DNA of 64,000 nucleotides, taken from NCBI RefSeq assembly GCF_016901835.1, contig NZ_JACJKX010000001.1:217998-281997 (forward strand), given 5' to 3'. This DNA is from Parasutterella secunda (GTDB lineage: Bacteria; Pseudomonadota; Gammaproteobacteria; Burkholderiales; Burkholderiaceae_F). The notes under the pieces were generated by a model, which was not told the DNA's origin, ran no database searches, and worked only from the letters and a program-made list of their open reading frames with translations. Made by a program: the position numbers and the translations under genes. Shown piece by piece: positions 1-8,368 of this stretch (position 1 is its first letter; each line of letters begins with the position of its first letter).

Positions 1-273
1 GGCCAGCACTTGAAGACCGCTGAAAGTCGCCGAGAGTACCACCGTAAGGATCGATTTTCTCAACAACGATGCCCGTTCAAAAATAAATTCAATTTCGTTA
101 TTTAAATCCGCATCTTCTCGAGGTGCGATGGAATTGCGTTCGCGAAGCAGCTGACGGACACGGTTGGTGGAGTGGTTGTAGCGGGCTGTCATTGCCAACA
201 ATAAAAGACCGACACCGGAAATTAAAGTTACGGGCGGCAAGGACGTCGCAAGCATCTGATGATATTCGACCAT
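1..273 (-). CDS. DUF2721 family membrane protein, 3' part outside window
   Basis: The reading frame begins with ATG at 273 (MVEYHQMLATSLPPVTLISG) and stays open to base 1, so only the first 91 codons are present. It matches the neighbouring protein at 286-711 almost position for position: a hydrophobic first helix with the ISGVGLLLL motif, then a polar stretch (RYNHSTNRVRQLLRE), then a second hydrophobic segment. This is the DUF2721 layout, a small bacterial inner-membrane family of unknown function. It lies 12 bp downstream of its paralogue on the same strand and is probably co-transcribed with it. No function can be assigned. Confidence 0.8.
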   Translation of the reverse strand, partial: MVEYHQMLATSLPPVTLISGVGLLLLAMTARYNHSTNRVRQLLRERNSIAPREDADLNNEIEFIFERASLLRKSILTVVLSATFSGLQVLA

Positions 274-285
274 GACCGACTCCTA

Positions 286-711
286 TCAGTGATGCACGCT
301 CAGACCGAGCGCTTTCATGGAAGTGCTGACTTCTTTGGCAAAAATCAGCGTTGAAATGACCACCATGGCAATAGCGATCAACAATAAGATGGATTTCAAA
401 ACCATCAGATCATCACCCATGGCAATTTCAAAAATGCTCATCAGCACCAAAAGGGCACTGAACATACCCGACAGAACAATCAGCATGATCGCTTTGCGCA
501 GCAGACGCACACGCAGGAAGATCAGCTCAATGGCGTGATCGAGATCTTCATCCTTGCGGGGTTTAATGGCATCACTTTCGCGCAATAATTGGCGCAGGCG
601 ATCGGTGGAGTGGTTATAGCGGTTGGTCATGGAGACCAAAAGCAGACCGACGCCGGAAATCAATGTGATCGGGGTCAGAGCCGCTTGTAAAACGGTACCG
701 TATTCAATCAT
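286..711 (-). CDS. DUF2721 family membrane protein
   Basis: A 141-residue protein with a hydrophobic segment at residues 9-28, a charged region at 30-62 (RYNHSTDRLRQLLRE), and two hydrophobic helices at about 73-95 and 103-125. It is a complete DUF2721 member; the family is defined by sequence only and its role is unknown. It is the first gene of a tandem pair: the paralogue starting at 273 shares the N-terminal block and the NHST-RQLLRE motif. A stem-loop at 725-772 separates it from yeaK upstream. Confidence 0.8.
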   Translation of the reverse strand: MIEYGTVLQAALTPITLISGVGLLLVSMTNRYNHSTDRLRQLLRESDAIKPRKDEDLDHAIELIFLRVRLLRKAIMLIVLSGMFSALLVLMSIFEIAMGDDLMVLKSILLLIAIAMVVISTLIFAKEVSTSMKALGLSVHH

Positions 712-724
712 AAAGGGGAAGACA

Positions 725-772
725 AAGTCAGCTAAAAGAAAGCCTGCAATGATAGACCTTTTTAGCTGACTT
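725..772 (-). terminator. AT-rich stem-loop after yeaK
   Basis: Arms 725-737 and 760-772 (AAGTCAGCTAAAA and its complement) form a perfect 13-bp stem with a 22-nt loop. It sits between the yeaK stop codon and the DUF2721 start on the minus strand. The U tract after the stem is weak, so it may act as a leaky terminator or a 3'-end stabiliser. Confidence 0.5.
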
Positions 773-814
773 GGAAAGGGAAAATTTTTCTAAAAATATA
801 AATGCATCAAAAAC

Positions 815-1318
815 TTAAGAGGCACTCGCCGGTTCTTTCAGAAAATCGACGAGTTCGGGATGAACGATGCGTTTATAGTCCTCTGTTTTAATGATGATGG
901 AATGATCGCGAAGGCCGGCATTAAAGGCGAGTTCATCGTAACGTTCATACAGACTGGGGTCGGCAATGAGCTTTAATTGAGGATGAAAACTGACGGGCGG
1001 CACGGCGCCGAAGACGCAGCCTGTTAATTCCATTACCTCATCGGGACTGGCCAACGATGCTCTTCGACCTCCCATGGCCAGAGCAAGTTTTGATAAATCG
1101 GCTTGTTTATCAGCGGGCAAAATAGCCAATACGTAAAGTTTGACCCCGTTTCCTTTTACGTGACAGACCAAAGCCTTTGCGCCTTGCCCCAATTCAGTGC
1201 CGCGAATTTCTGCAACAGACTGACTCGATTTGCCGGCCTCTTCATGCTCCAGTACTCGGAAATGAGCCTTACCTTCGGTAAAGAGCTGAACCAATTTGTC
1301 TAAAACGTTTTCAATCAT
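815..1318 (-). CDS. yeaK: YbaK/YeaK-type mischarged aminoacyl-tRNA deacylase
   Basis: A 167-residue single-domain protein of the YbaK/prolyl-tRNA-deacylase fold. It matches E. coli YeaK from memory across its length: EIRGTELGQGAKALVC, LASPDEVMELTGCVFGAVPP and FNAGLRDHSIIIKTEDY. The conserved lysine in GAKALVCHVKGNG and the GCVFGAVPP loop correspond to the active-site region of this family, which hydrolyses wrongly charged tRNAs in trans. The length equals E. coli YeaK. It is transcribed away from yqgE and probably has its own promoter in the 1319-1400 gap. Confidence 0.88.
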   Translation of the reverse strand: MIENVLDKLVQLFTEGKAHFRVLEHEEAGKSSQSVAEIRGTELGQGAKALVCHVKGNGVKLYVLAILPADKQADLSKLALAMGGRRASLASPDEVMELTGCVFGAVPPVSFHPQLKLIADPSLYERYDELAFNAGLRDHSIIIKTEDYKRIVHPELVDFLKEPASAS

Positions 1319-1409
1319 GATTGAGTCTCAACGTAACAAAACTCTTCCATCATAGCGCACGATTTAAAGATGTGTGAAAATATTCGCTCGGAGGAATACA
1401 GGTTCTAAA

Positions 1410-1985
1410 ATGGCGGAATTTGTTTCATATAAAAATCACTTTTTAATTGCTGCTCCCAACATGAAGGATCCGACTTTTGAAGGGAGTGTTGTTTACATCT
1501 GTGAGCATACGCCGAGCGGCGCGATGGGTATTTTGATCAATCGCTCGATCCGTTTGAGTGTGGATTCTTTATTGCAAAGAATCGGCATAGAGAACAAAAA
1601 TCCGGCGCTTAAAGACATCTATCTTTATGACGGCGGCCCCGTTCAGGTCGAACGAGGCTTTGTGTTGCATACGGCCAACAGAAAATACCAATCCACGATG
1701 CCGGTAACGGACCGTGTCTATCTGTCTACTTCTAAAGACGTGTTGCAGGCAGTCGGCGAAGCAAAGGATGCTCCTGAAAAGTTTTTGGTTTCGTTGGGTT
1801 ACTCGGGATGGAGTCAGGGGCAGTTAGAGGCTGAGCTCGCCGTAAGCGGCTGGCTCATTGCTCCTGCCGATGAAAGTATTCTTTTTGATACGCCCGATGA
1901 AGAGCGTTACGAGAAGGCTCTTAAGTTACTGGGAATTGATCTGTCTGCGCTCGAAGCGTGGGGAGAGGATGCGGGGCACGCATGA
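1410..1985 (+). CDS. yqgE: YqgE/AlgH family protein (DUF179)
   Basis: Begins MAEFVSYKNHFLIAAPNM, the usual YqgE N-terminus. ATG at 1410 is preferred over an upstream in-frame ATG at 1374 because a GGAGGA sequence lies at 1390-1395 and the twelve extra residues do not resemble the family. Family motifs visible: FEGSVVYICEH, GAMGILINR, DGGPVQVERGFVLH and LGYSGWSQGQLE. YqgE proteins are typically encoded just upstream of the Holliday-junction resolvase-like YqgF/RuvX, as here. The stop codon overlaps the ruvX start (ATGA), so the two are translationally coupled. Biochemical role unknown; it is not a proven alginate regulator. Confidence 0.9.
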   Translation: MAEFVSYKNHFLIAAPNMKDPTFEGSVVYICEHTPSGAMGILINRSIRLSVDSLLQRIGIENKNPALKDIYLYDGGPVQVERGFVLHTANRKYQSTMPVTDRVYLSTSKDVLQAVGEAKDAPEKFLVSLGYSGWSQGQLEAELAVSGWLIAPADESILFDTPDEERYEKALKLLGIDLSALEAWGEDAGHA

Positions 1986-2377
1986 CAGAAGGTGTGATCG
2001 TTGGGTTTGATTTCGGAGAAAAGCGCCTGGGGGTGGCGATCGGCAACACCCTCACTCGAGAGGCCAAACCCTATAAAATAATCGATTCGCGAACGAATGC
2101 CAGTCGTTGGCAGGGTGTGAGTGCTGTCATTGAGGAGTGGTCGCCGGTGGCTTTGGTGGTAGGTATTCCCAGGCATCCTGACGGCACCGCGCACGAAATG
2201 ACCGAGCGCTGTGAGCGCTTTGCCAGACAGTTGGAAGGGCGTTTTCATATGCCGGTCAAGCGCGTCGATGAGCGCTACTCTTCTGCGGTTGTCGACAGTG
2301 ATGCGGACTTTATCGATGATGAGGCCGCCAGTATTATTTTGCAGCAATTTTTTAACGAATCAGATACTTATGAGTAA
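1982..2377 (+). CDS. ruvX: Putative pre-16S rRNA nuclease RuvX/YqgF
   Basis: A 131-residue RNase-H-fold protein starting at the ATG that overlaps the yqgE stop. It shows the first acidic strand GFDFGEKRLGVAIG (catalytic Asp), the VVGIPRHPDG segment and KRVDERYSS, and ends in DDEAASIILQQFF, which carries the last acidic residues. This family processes the 5' end of 16S rRNA. The 3' end overlaps plsC by 8 bp, giving a yqgE-ruvX-plsC operon. Confidence 0.92.
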   Translation: MTEGVIVGFDFGEKRLGVAIGNTLTREAKPYKIIDSRTNASRWQGVSAVIEEWSPVALVVGIPRHPDGTAHEMTERCERFARQLEGRFHMPVKRVDERYSSAVVDSDADFIDDEAASIILQQFFNESDTYE

Positions 2378-3170
2378 GGTTGTCGGCGTATTTCGCTTTG
2401 TTGCGGCGCTTTGTTTTGCGCTTGGCTGTATTGTGTTGGTTTTACTGTACCTTCAGTGGGTTAAACCCGAAGCCAAAAGAACCATTATCAAAAGTTGGGC
2501 ACGAACATTCATTCGAATGATCGGGATGCGTTTTACGGTTGAGGGAGAAGTTTACGAGGATTCCTGCCTGATTGTTGCCAATCACATTTCTTTTGTGGAT
2601 ATTTTTGCATTAAACGCAATGAAACCGGGCCGTTTCATCGCTAAAAGCGAAATTGCGGATTGGCCTGTTTTCGGGCGTATCGCCAAGGGAGTGGATACTC
2701 TTTTCATTCAACGACGCAACCATCGCTCCATCATTGCCGTCAACGAGCAAATCAGCGCGGCTTTGATGCAAAAGCAGACCATTATGTTGTTTCCGGAAGG
2801 CAAAACGAGCATCGGTGTGTCGCTTCTTCCTTTAAAAGCGAATTTGATTGAACCGGCTGTTTTATCAGCAACGCCCGTTTTACCGGTGGCGATTTGCTAC
2901 ACGGAAAAGGGCCAGAAAACGACCAAAGCCTCTTACGCTAACATTTCGATTTTTAAGTGTCTTTGGACCATTTGCAGTACTTCCGATTTGGCTGTGACAC
3001 TGAAAGTACTGCCCGTGATTGACGTCAGAGGCAAGACCCGTCACGAGGTTGCCGCTGAAGCGGCGGCCGCTATGAGTCAGGCTATGGGTGTTCCCAACCC
3101 TATGCTCGGTCAACCCGAGGGACTGCACCATCGCTGTGACGCCGTGGGAGCCGAACAAAAGGCCGCTTAA
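2370..3170 (+). CDS. plsC: 1-acyl-sn-glycerol-3-phosphate acyltransferase
   Basis: Starts at ATG 2370 (MSKVVGVFRFVAALCFALGC), overlapping the ruvX stop by 8 bp. It has an N-terminal membrane helix (residues 5-28), the acyltransferase HX4D motif in NHISFVD (about residue 71), and FPEGKTS (about residue 147), the glycerol-phosphate-binding block of PlsC enzymes. It transfers an acyl chain to lysophosphatidic acid at the inner membrane. At 266 residues it is a typical length. Longer upstream reading in this frame runs through ruvX and is not real. Confidence 0.9.
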   Translation: MSKVVGVFRFVAALCFALGCIVLVLLYLQWVKPEAKRTIIKSWARTFIRMIGMRFTVEGEVYEDSCLIVANHISFVDIFALNAMKPGRFIAKSEIADWPVFGRIAKGVDTLFIQRRNHRSIIAVNEQISAALMQKQTIMLFPEGKTSIGVSLLPLKANLIEPAVLSATPVLPVAICYTEKGQKTTKASYANISIFKCLWTICSTSDLAVTLKVLPVIDVRGKTRHEVAAEAAAAMSQAMGVPNPMLGQPEGLHHRCDAVGAEQKAA

Positions 3171-3176
3171 TCGGTA

Positions 3177-3995
3177 TCAGGCAAAAGGATCGCAGTATTG
3201 GGGCGCTTTTACCTGCAGAACTTTCCTCGTGGGTAACTCAACGGCGGTCAGTGCCCCTCCCCAGACGCAGCCAGTATCCAGAGCAATCACATGTTCCTGA
3301 AGAACTAATCCTAAGGTTGACCAGTGGCCAAAGACGATGTTGTCATCTTTGGTTTTACGGCTCGGGCATTCAAACCAGGGCATGAGGTGTTTGGGTGTGC
3401 TGCCCGGAGCGTCTTTAACCTTGTAGTCGGGTATGCCGTTTTTATCAACGAAACGAATACGTGTAAAGCCATTTAGGATGGCTCTCATTCGGGCAGAGCC
3501 CTTGAGGTCATTGTTCCAGAGGTCTTTGCCGTACATTTCCTGCAAATAATCCTTCCACTTCTCGCCTCGTAAGTGCTCCTGAACTTCAGCTGCCAGATTG
3601 CGGGCTTTTTTGAGTGACCAGGCCGGGTCGATTGCAGCATGCACAAACGTGTAATCGGACCAATCAAAAAGTAAGTATTGGTGACGAACCCAATCAATTA
3701 GCTCGGATGCATCAGGCGCCTTTAAAATCTCATCGATTGTGTCTCGGCGGTTGGATTTACCGGCCCCCGCAGCGGTGGCGAGCAGGTGCATCTCATGGTT
3801 ACCTAAAATGAGCTTGGCTCTATCCCCGAAAGAGCGCACCAGGCGAAGGGTTTCAAGGGAAGCCGGGCCGCGGTTGATGATGTCTCCGATAAAAATCAAA
3901 AGCGAGTGCTCATCGATTTTTTCCAATAACTGCAACAGAGTCGGCAGACACCCATGAACGTCTCCGATCACGGTTACATTTTGTGCATTTTGCAT
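3177..3995 (-). CDS. apaH: Symmetrical bis(5'-nucleosyl)-tetraphosphatase
   Basis: A 272-residue calcineurin-type phosphoesterase with VIGDVHGC (residues 10-17), FIGDIINRGPASLE, and LGNHEMHLL, the metal-binding GDxHG/GDxxxRG/GNHE signature of ApaH. It hydrolyses Ap4A to two ADP. The C-terminal half (RIRFVDKNG, VFGHWSTLGL) also matches the ApaH architecture. It converges with plsC (6 bp between stops) and diverges from galU. An AGGA lies 13 nt upstream of ATG 3995. Confidence 0.92.
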   Translation of the reverse strand: MQNAQNVTVIGDVHGCLPTLLQLLEKIDEHSLLIFIGDIINRGPASLETLRLVRSFGDRAKLILGNHEMHLLATAAGAGKSNRRDTIDEILKAPDASELIDWVRHQYLLFDWSDYTFVHAAIDPAWSLKKARNLAAEVQEHLRGEKWKDYLQEMYGKDLWNNDLKGSARMRAILNGFTRIRFVDKNGIPDYKVKDAPGSTPKHLMPWFECPSRKTKDDNIVFGHWSTLGLVLQEHVIALDTGCVWGGALTAVELPTRKVLQVKAPQYCDPFA

Positions 3996-4081
3996 GAGTA
4001 ATAATCCTAAAGACGGGACAGAGCCAAAAAGATATTCGATATACTTAGCGAGTTCGCATTTTATTACTTGAGCACAAAATT

Positions 4082-4918
4082 ATGAAAGATGTTCGCAAAG
4101 TTGTTTTCCCGGTTGCCGGTTTAGGTACTCGTTTTTTACCGGCCACCAAAGCCATGCCCAAAGAAATGCTTCCAGTTGTGGATAAGCCTTTGATTCAGTA
4201 TGCCGTTGAAGAGGCTTACGCTGCGGGTATCACGGAAATGATCTTTATTACCGGCCGTTACAAGCGGGCCATTGAAGATCATTTTGATAAAGCCCCGATG
4301 CTTGAAAAAGAATTGATTGAGAAGGGTAAGAATGAGTTACTCCAGACGGTTCGCTCCATTGCGCCGATCGGGGTAACTTTTATCTACATTCGTCAGCCCG
4401 AGCCGCTGGGATTGGGTCATGCGGTGCTTTGTGCTCAACCGGTTGTTGGTGACGAGCCCTTCGCGGTGATGCTTGCTGACGACTTGATCGATGCGCAGCA
4501 GGCCGCAATCGGTCAATTGATTGAAGCCCGCAAGCAAGTGGGCGGCGGCAATATTTTGGCTGTCCAAGACGTGCCCAAGGCTGATACGAAGAAATACGGT
4601 ATTGTGGGCGTAGAAGACAGTCATGCTGTCACGAGCCGCGTGCATGAAATGGTTGAAAAGCCTGATCCCGATCACGCGCCTTCCACTTTGGCTGTCATCG
4701 GCCGTTACGTGCTTGAACCGGAAATTTTTGAACGTCTGAAGAATGTTCAAAAGGGTGTCGGAGGGGAAATCCAGTTAACGGACGCGATTGCCAGTCAGTT
4801 GGATCTTGGTACAACCTATTCGCATCGCTTTGACGGTATCCGCTATGACTGCGGCTCCAAACAAGGTTTCTTGGATGCAACGGTGCGCTTTGCCCGTAAG
4901 GCAGGCTATTCGATCTAA
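4082..4918 (+). CDS. galU: UTP-glucose-1-phosphate uridylyltransferase
   Basis: A 278-residue nucleotidyltransferase with [20 protein letters not shown] (residues 9-28), the classic GalU nucleotide-binding signature, followed by [34 protein letters not shown] and VHEMVEKP. It makes UDP-glucose for envelope polysaccharides. A strong terminator follows immediately at 4944-4966. Full length with no anomaly. Confidence 0.95.
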   Translation: MKDVRKVVFPVAGLGTRFLPATKAMPKEMLPVVDKPLIQYAVEEAYAAGITEMIFITGRYKRAIEDHFDKAPMLEKELIEKGKNELLQTVRSIAPIGVTFIYIRQPEPLGLGHAVLCAQPVVGDEPFAVMLADDLIDAQQAAIGQLIEARKQVGGGNILAVQDVPKADTKKYGIVGVEDSHAVTSRVHEMVEKPDPDHAPSTLAVIGRYVLEPEIFERLKNVQKGVGGEIQLTDAIASQLDLGTTYSHRFDGIRYDCGSKQGFLDATVRFARKAGYSI

Positions 4919-4943
4919 ATTCTTCTGAAATCAGGATCGTTTG

Positions 4944-4970
4944 ACGGGACCGAGACGGTCCCGTTTGCGT
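4944..4970 (+). terminator. galU intrinsic terminator
   Basis: Perfect 8-bp GC-rich stem: ACGGGACC at 4944-4951 and GGTCCCGT at 4957-4964, loop GAGAC, followed by a T-rich tail (TTTGCGTTT). It ends galU, and the convergent pflA stops at 4973. Confidence 0.88.
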
Positions 4971-4972
4971 TT

Positions 4973-5710
4973 CTAGTGGTAGCTGCCGACTTTCAGAATT
5001 TTCTCTGCGTTGATCACTCGCTCCTGCGTGGGAGGATTGATATCGGTCAGATCGTATTTCAAACCCAATTCCTGCCACTTGTACATGCCGAAAGAGTGGT
5101 AGGGCAAGACTTCCACACGTCTGACATTGTGAAGCGTGGCAATAAAGTCGGAGAGTCTTTGAAGCGCCCCGTCATCGTCAGTATGCTGGGGAACCAGTAC
5201 GTGTCGAATCCAGACGTCTTTGCCGATTTCATCGAGATAGCGGGCACAATCCAGAATTGAAGCATTGGACTGTTTGGTCAGTTCCCGGTGTTTGACTTCG
5301 TCAATGTGTTTGAGATCCAGCATGACGAGATCGGTGTAGCGCATCAGTTCTTCAAATTGAGAGAAAAAGGGCTCTTTATGCGTAAAAGGCCAGCCGGAGG
5401 TATCGATTGTGGTATGAACCCCTTCGGCTTTGGCCATTTTGAAAAATTCCAGGAGAAAGTCCATCTGCAAAAGCGGTTCCCCGCCGCTTACGGTAATGCC
5501 GCCTTCATCTCCCCAATACGAGCGATAACGAAGAGCGAAATCAAGGATTTCGCGAGCGCTTTTTTGCTCACCGATTCCTAATTTCCATGTATCCGGGTTG
5601 TGGCAGTACTGGCAACGCATTTTGCAGCCTTGCAAAAACAAGACAAAACGCACGCCGGGACCGTCGACAGAACCGAACGTTTCATAGGAATGAACATAAG
5701 CCAAAGCCAT
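4973..5710 (-). CDS. pflA: Pyruvate formate-lyase activating enzyme (radical SAM)
   Basis: Start chosen at ATG 5710 (MALAYVHSYETFGSVDGPG). An upstream in-frame ATG at 5734 lies inside a terminator hairpin and is unlikely. The radical-SAM cluster motif CKMRCQYC (CX3CX2C) is present, followed by HNPDTW, GGITVSGGEPLLQ and the C-terminal YHSFGMYKW block typical of PflA. It generates the glycyl radical on PflB under anaerobic conditions. It lies 71 bp downstream of the pflB stop on the same strand, separated by a terminator that likely reduces its expression relative to pflB. Confidence 0.95.
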   Translation of the reverse strand: MALAYVHSYETFGSVDGPGVRFVLFLQGCKMRCQYCHNPDTWKLGIGEQKSAREILDFALRYRSYWGDEGGITVSGGEPLLQMDFLLEFFKMAKAEGVHTTIDTSGWPFTHKEPFFSQFEELMRYTDLVMLDLKHIDEVKHRELTKQSNASILDCARYLDEIGKDVWIRHVLVPQHTDDDGALQRLSDFIATLHNVRRVEVLPYHSFGMYKWQELGLKYDLTDINPPTQERVINAEKILKVGSYH

Positions 5711-5723
5711 GGTAGATACCCAA

Positions 5724-5770
5724 AAAAACGGCACGCCGGGTTTCCTGTTTTCTAGGAAACACAGCGTGCC
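5724..5770 (-). terminator. Terminator/attenuator between pflB and pflA
   Basis: Two nested arms: GGCACGC/GCGTGCC (5730-5736 with 5764-5770) outside and GTTTCCT/AGGAAAC (5740-5746 with 5754-5760) inside. On the minus strand the hairpin is followed by a run of seven T. It lies directly upstream of the pflA start, so readthrough would set the PflB:PflA ratio. Confidence 0.85.
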
Positions 5771-5781
5771 CGGTCAGTTAA

Positions 5782-8028
5782 TTACATCGATTTGTGGCAA
5801 GTACGTGAGATCACGTCAAGCTGTTGTTCACGGGTGAGGTCAATAAACTTGACCGCATAGCCCGAGACACGGATCGTGAAGTTGGCGTATTCCGGTTTTT
5901 CCGGGTGTTCCATCGCGTCAATCAATTTTTCGGTACCGAAAATGTTGACGTTGAGATGGTGAGCACCGCGGGCAAAGTAACCGTCCATCACACGAACCAA
6001 GTTATTGATGCGTTCTTCAAGCGAGTGGCCGAGCGCATCAGGGCTGATGGTTTGCGTATTGGAGATGCCGTCCAACGCATATTCGTAAGGCAACTTCGCC
6101 ACAGAGTTGAGCGAAGCGAGCAATCCGGTTTGTTCGGCTCCATAACTGGGGTTTGCACCCGGAGAGAGCGGTTCGCCGGACTTGCGGCCATCGGGCAAGT
6201 CGCCGGTAGCCTTTCCGTACACGACGTTGGAGGTAATCGTCAAAATAGACGTCGTCGGTTCGGAATTGCGATACGTGTGGAACTTACGAAGCTTCTTCAT
6301 GAAGGTCTTCAAAAGCCACACAGCGATCGTGTCGGCACGGTCATCATCATTGCCGTAGCGCGGGAAATCGCCTTCGGTTTCGTAACCGACAACCACACCT
6401 TGTTCGTTACGCACGGTCTTAACCTTGGCGTACTTAATCGCGCAAAGGGAGTCGACTACATGAGAGAAGCCTGCGATACCGGTGGCAAACGTACGACGCA
6501 CATCCGTATCGATCAAAGCCAGTTCTGCTGCTTCGTAGTAGTACTTATCGTGCATGTAGTGAATCAAGTTGAGGGTGTTGACATAAAGTCCAGCCAACCA
6601 ATCCATCATCTTGTCAAAGCGTTCCATGACTTCGTCGTAGTCGAGGTATTCGGACGTGATCGGACGAAGTTCCGGTCCCACCTGCATGAATGTTTGTTCA
6701 TCAACGCCACCGTTGATAGCGTAGAGCATGCACTTAGCTAAGTTGGCGCGTGCACCGAAGAACTGCATTTCTTTACCGGTTTCGGTTGCCGAGACGCAGC
6801 AGCAGATGGAGTAGTCATCACCCCAGATCGGACGCATCACATCATCGTTTTCGTATTGAACGGAAGACGTGTTGATGGAGATCTTCGCGGCATAGTCACG
6901 GAAGGCCTTCGGCAAATGACGCGTATAAAGAATCGTCAGGTTCGGTTCCGGAGACGGTCCCATGTTTTCGAGCGTGTGCAGGAAACGGAAGTCATTTTTG
7001 GTGACCATGGAACGGCCGTCCATGCCCAAGCCGCCCACTTCCAACGTGGCCCACACCGGGTCACCGGAGAAAAGTTGGTTGTAAGACGGGATACGGGCAA
7101 ACTTCACCATGCGGAATTTCAAGACCAGGTGATCGATCAATTCCTGGGCTTCGGATTCGGTTAAAGTGCCTTCGGCCAAATCGCGCTGGATGTAAATATC
7201 CAGGAACGTGGAGATGCGGCCGACGGACATGGCGGCGCCGTTTTGCGTCTTGATGGCAGCAAGGTAGCCGAAGTAGAGCCATTGAACGGCTTCACGGGCA
7301 TTTTTAGCCGGTCCGGAAATGTCATAGCCGTAGTCGGCAGCCATTTCCTTCATTTGCATGAGGGCACGAATTTGATCGGTGATTTCTTCGCGTTGGCGAA
7401 TAATATCGTCGGTCATGATGCCGCAACCGCAATGAGCCATGTCTTCCTTTTTCTTGGCAATCAGGAAGTCAATACCGTAGAGCGCCACGCGGCGGTAGTC
7501 GCCCACGATACGGCCGCGGCCGTACGTATCGGGCAGACCCGTGATGATTTTGTTTTTACGAGCCAGGCGCATTTCGGGCGTGTAGGCATCGTAGACACCC
7601 TGGTTGTGCGTCTTATGGTATTCGGTGAAGATCTTGTGGAATTTGGGATTGGGCTTGTATCCATAGGTTTCACAAGCTTGTTCGGCCATCTTAATGCCGC
7701 CGAAGGGCATGAAGGCGCGCTTCAGAGGTTTATCGGTCTGAAGTCCCACCACCTTTTCAAGGTCTTTTGTGCCTTCGGCCATGTAGGCAGCTTTATAAGC
7801 GGTAATTCCGGAAACCACTTCCGTTTCCATGTCCAACACACCGCCTTTGGCACGTTCTTCCTTTTGCAGGCCCTGAAGGATATCCCAAAGCTTGGAGGTC
7901 GCTTCGGTAGGCGGCTGCAGGAACGAGTCATCGCCGTCATAGGGAGTGTAGTTGTTTTGAACGAAGTCACGAACGTCGACTTCATCAACCCAATGAGTAC
8001 CTTTAAAGCCTCTCCATTCGGTTTTCAT
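5782..8028 (-). CDS. pflB: Formate C-acetyltransferase (pyruvate formate-lyase)
   Basis: Start at ATG 8028 ([13 protein letters not shown]), preceded by GGAG; the in-frame extension to 8094 lacks a ribosome site. The 748-residue protein has the PFL domain with catalytic cysteines in [15 protein letters not shown] and the C-terminal glycyl-radical motif [18 protein letters not shown]. It converts pyruvate and CoA to acetyl-CoA and formate. The length is typical of E. coli-type PflB. A focA formate channel, a common neighbour, is not present. Long antisense frames inside the gene are shadows. Confidence 0.96.
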   Translation of the reverse strand: MKTEWRGFKGTHWVDEVDVRDFVQNNYTPYDGDDSFLQPPTEATSKLWDILQGLQKEERAKGGVLDMETEVVSGITAYKAAYMAEGTKDLEKVVGLQTDKPLKRAFMPFGGIKMAEQACETYGYKPNPKFHKIFTEYHKTHNQGVYDAYTPEMRLARKNKIITGLPDTYGRGRIVGDYRRVALYGIDFLIAKKKEDMAHCGCGIMTDDIIRQREEITDQIRALMQMKEMAADYGYDISGPAKNAREAVQWLYFGYLAAIKTQNGAAMSVGRISTFLDIYIQRDLAEGTLTESEAQELIDHLVLKFRMVKFARIPSYNQLFSGDPVWATLEVGGLGMDGRSMVTKNDFRFLHTLENMGPSPEPNLTILYTRHLPKAFRDYAAKISINTSSVQYENDDVMRPIWGDDYSICCCVSATETGKEMQFFGARANLAKCMLYAINGGVDEQTFMQVGPELRPITSEYLDYDEVMERFDKMMDWLAGLYVNTLNLIHYMHDKYYYEAAELALIDTDVRRTFATGIAGFSHVVDSLCAIKYAKVKTVRNEQGVVVGYETEGDFPRYGNDDDRADTIAVWLLKTFMKKLRKFHTYRNSEPTTSILTITSNVVYGKATGDLPDGRKSGEPLSPGANPSYGAEQTGLLASLNSVAKLPYEYALDGISNTQTISPDALGHSLEERINNLVRVMDGYFARGAHHLNVNIFGTEKLIDAMEHPEKPEYANFTIRVSGYAVKFIDLTREQQLDVISRTCHKSM

Positions 8029-8299
8029 ATTTAGCTCCAAGTTGTCGAAAAAAATATGTTTACGAGTGTTGTGTGGAGAAAAAAGCGCACACAACCACTA
8101 CGGGGCTTTTCCTGTTTTAAAAAAGTCCCGTCAAAGTATTCGTTACAGTTCTATTATTCTTGTCAAAATTGGTGGTGTCAATGGGCATTTAGACATAAAA
8201 AGGATGCTCAGATGTAAAACTAGGTTAATTTCTATCGGAGCAAAAAATTTCTTCTATCGCTTGACGGGTAGAGTCAACTGAATCAGACAGTTAGAGTCG

Positions 8300-8329
8300 A
8301 AAAAACCGGACCCAAGAGAACGGGTCCGG
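8300..8329 (-). terminator. Fumarase gene terminator
   Basis: Stem CCGGACCC (8306-8313) with GGGTCCGG (8322-8329) and an 8-nt loop, followed on the minus strand by six T. It ends the fumarase transcript. The remaining 8029-8299 stretch is the AT-rich pflB promoter region; I could not identify a convincing FNR site in it. Confidence 0.88.
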
Positions 8330-8368
8330 CTCACAATTCAATTAAAAACCAAGTTTTTTAATCGAATA

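Noticed and set aside
8261..8276. TTGAC...GTCAA upstream of pflB as an FNR site
   Set aside because: Spacing and core do not match the TTGAT-N4-ATCAA consensus, so it was not annotated.
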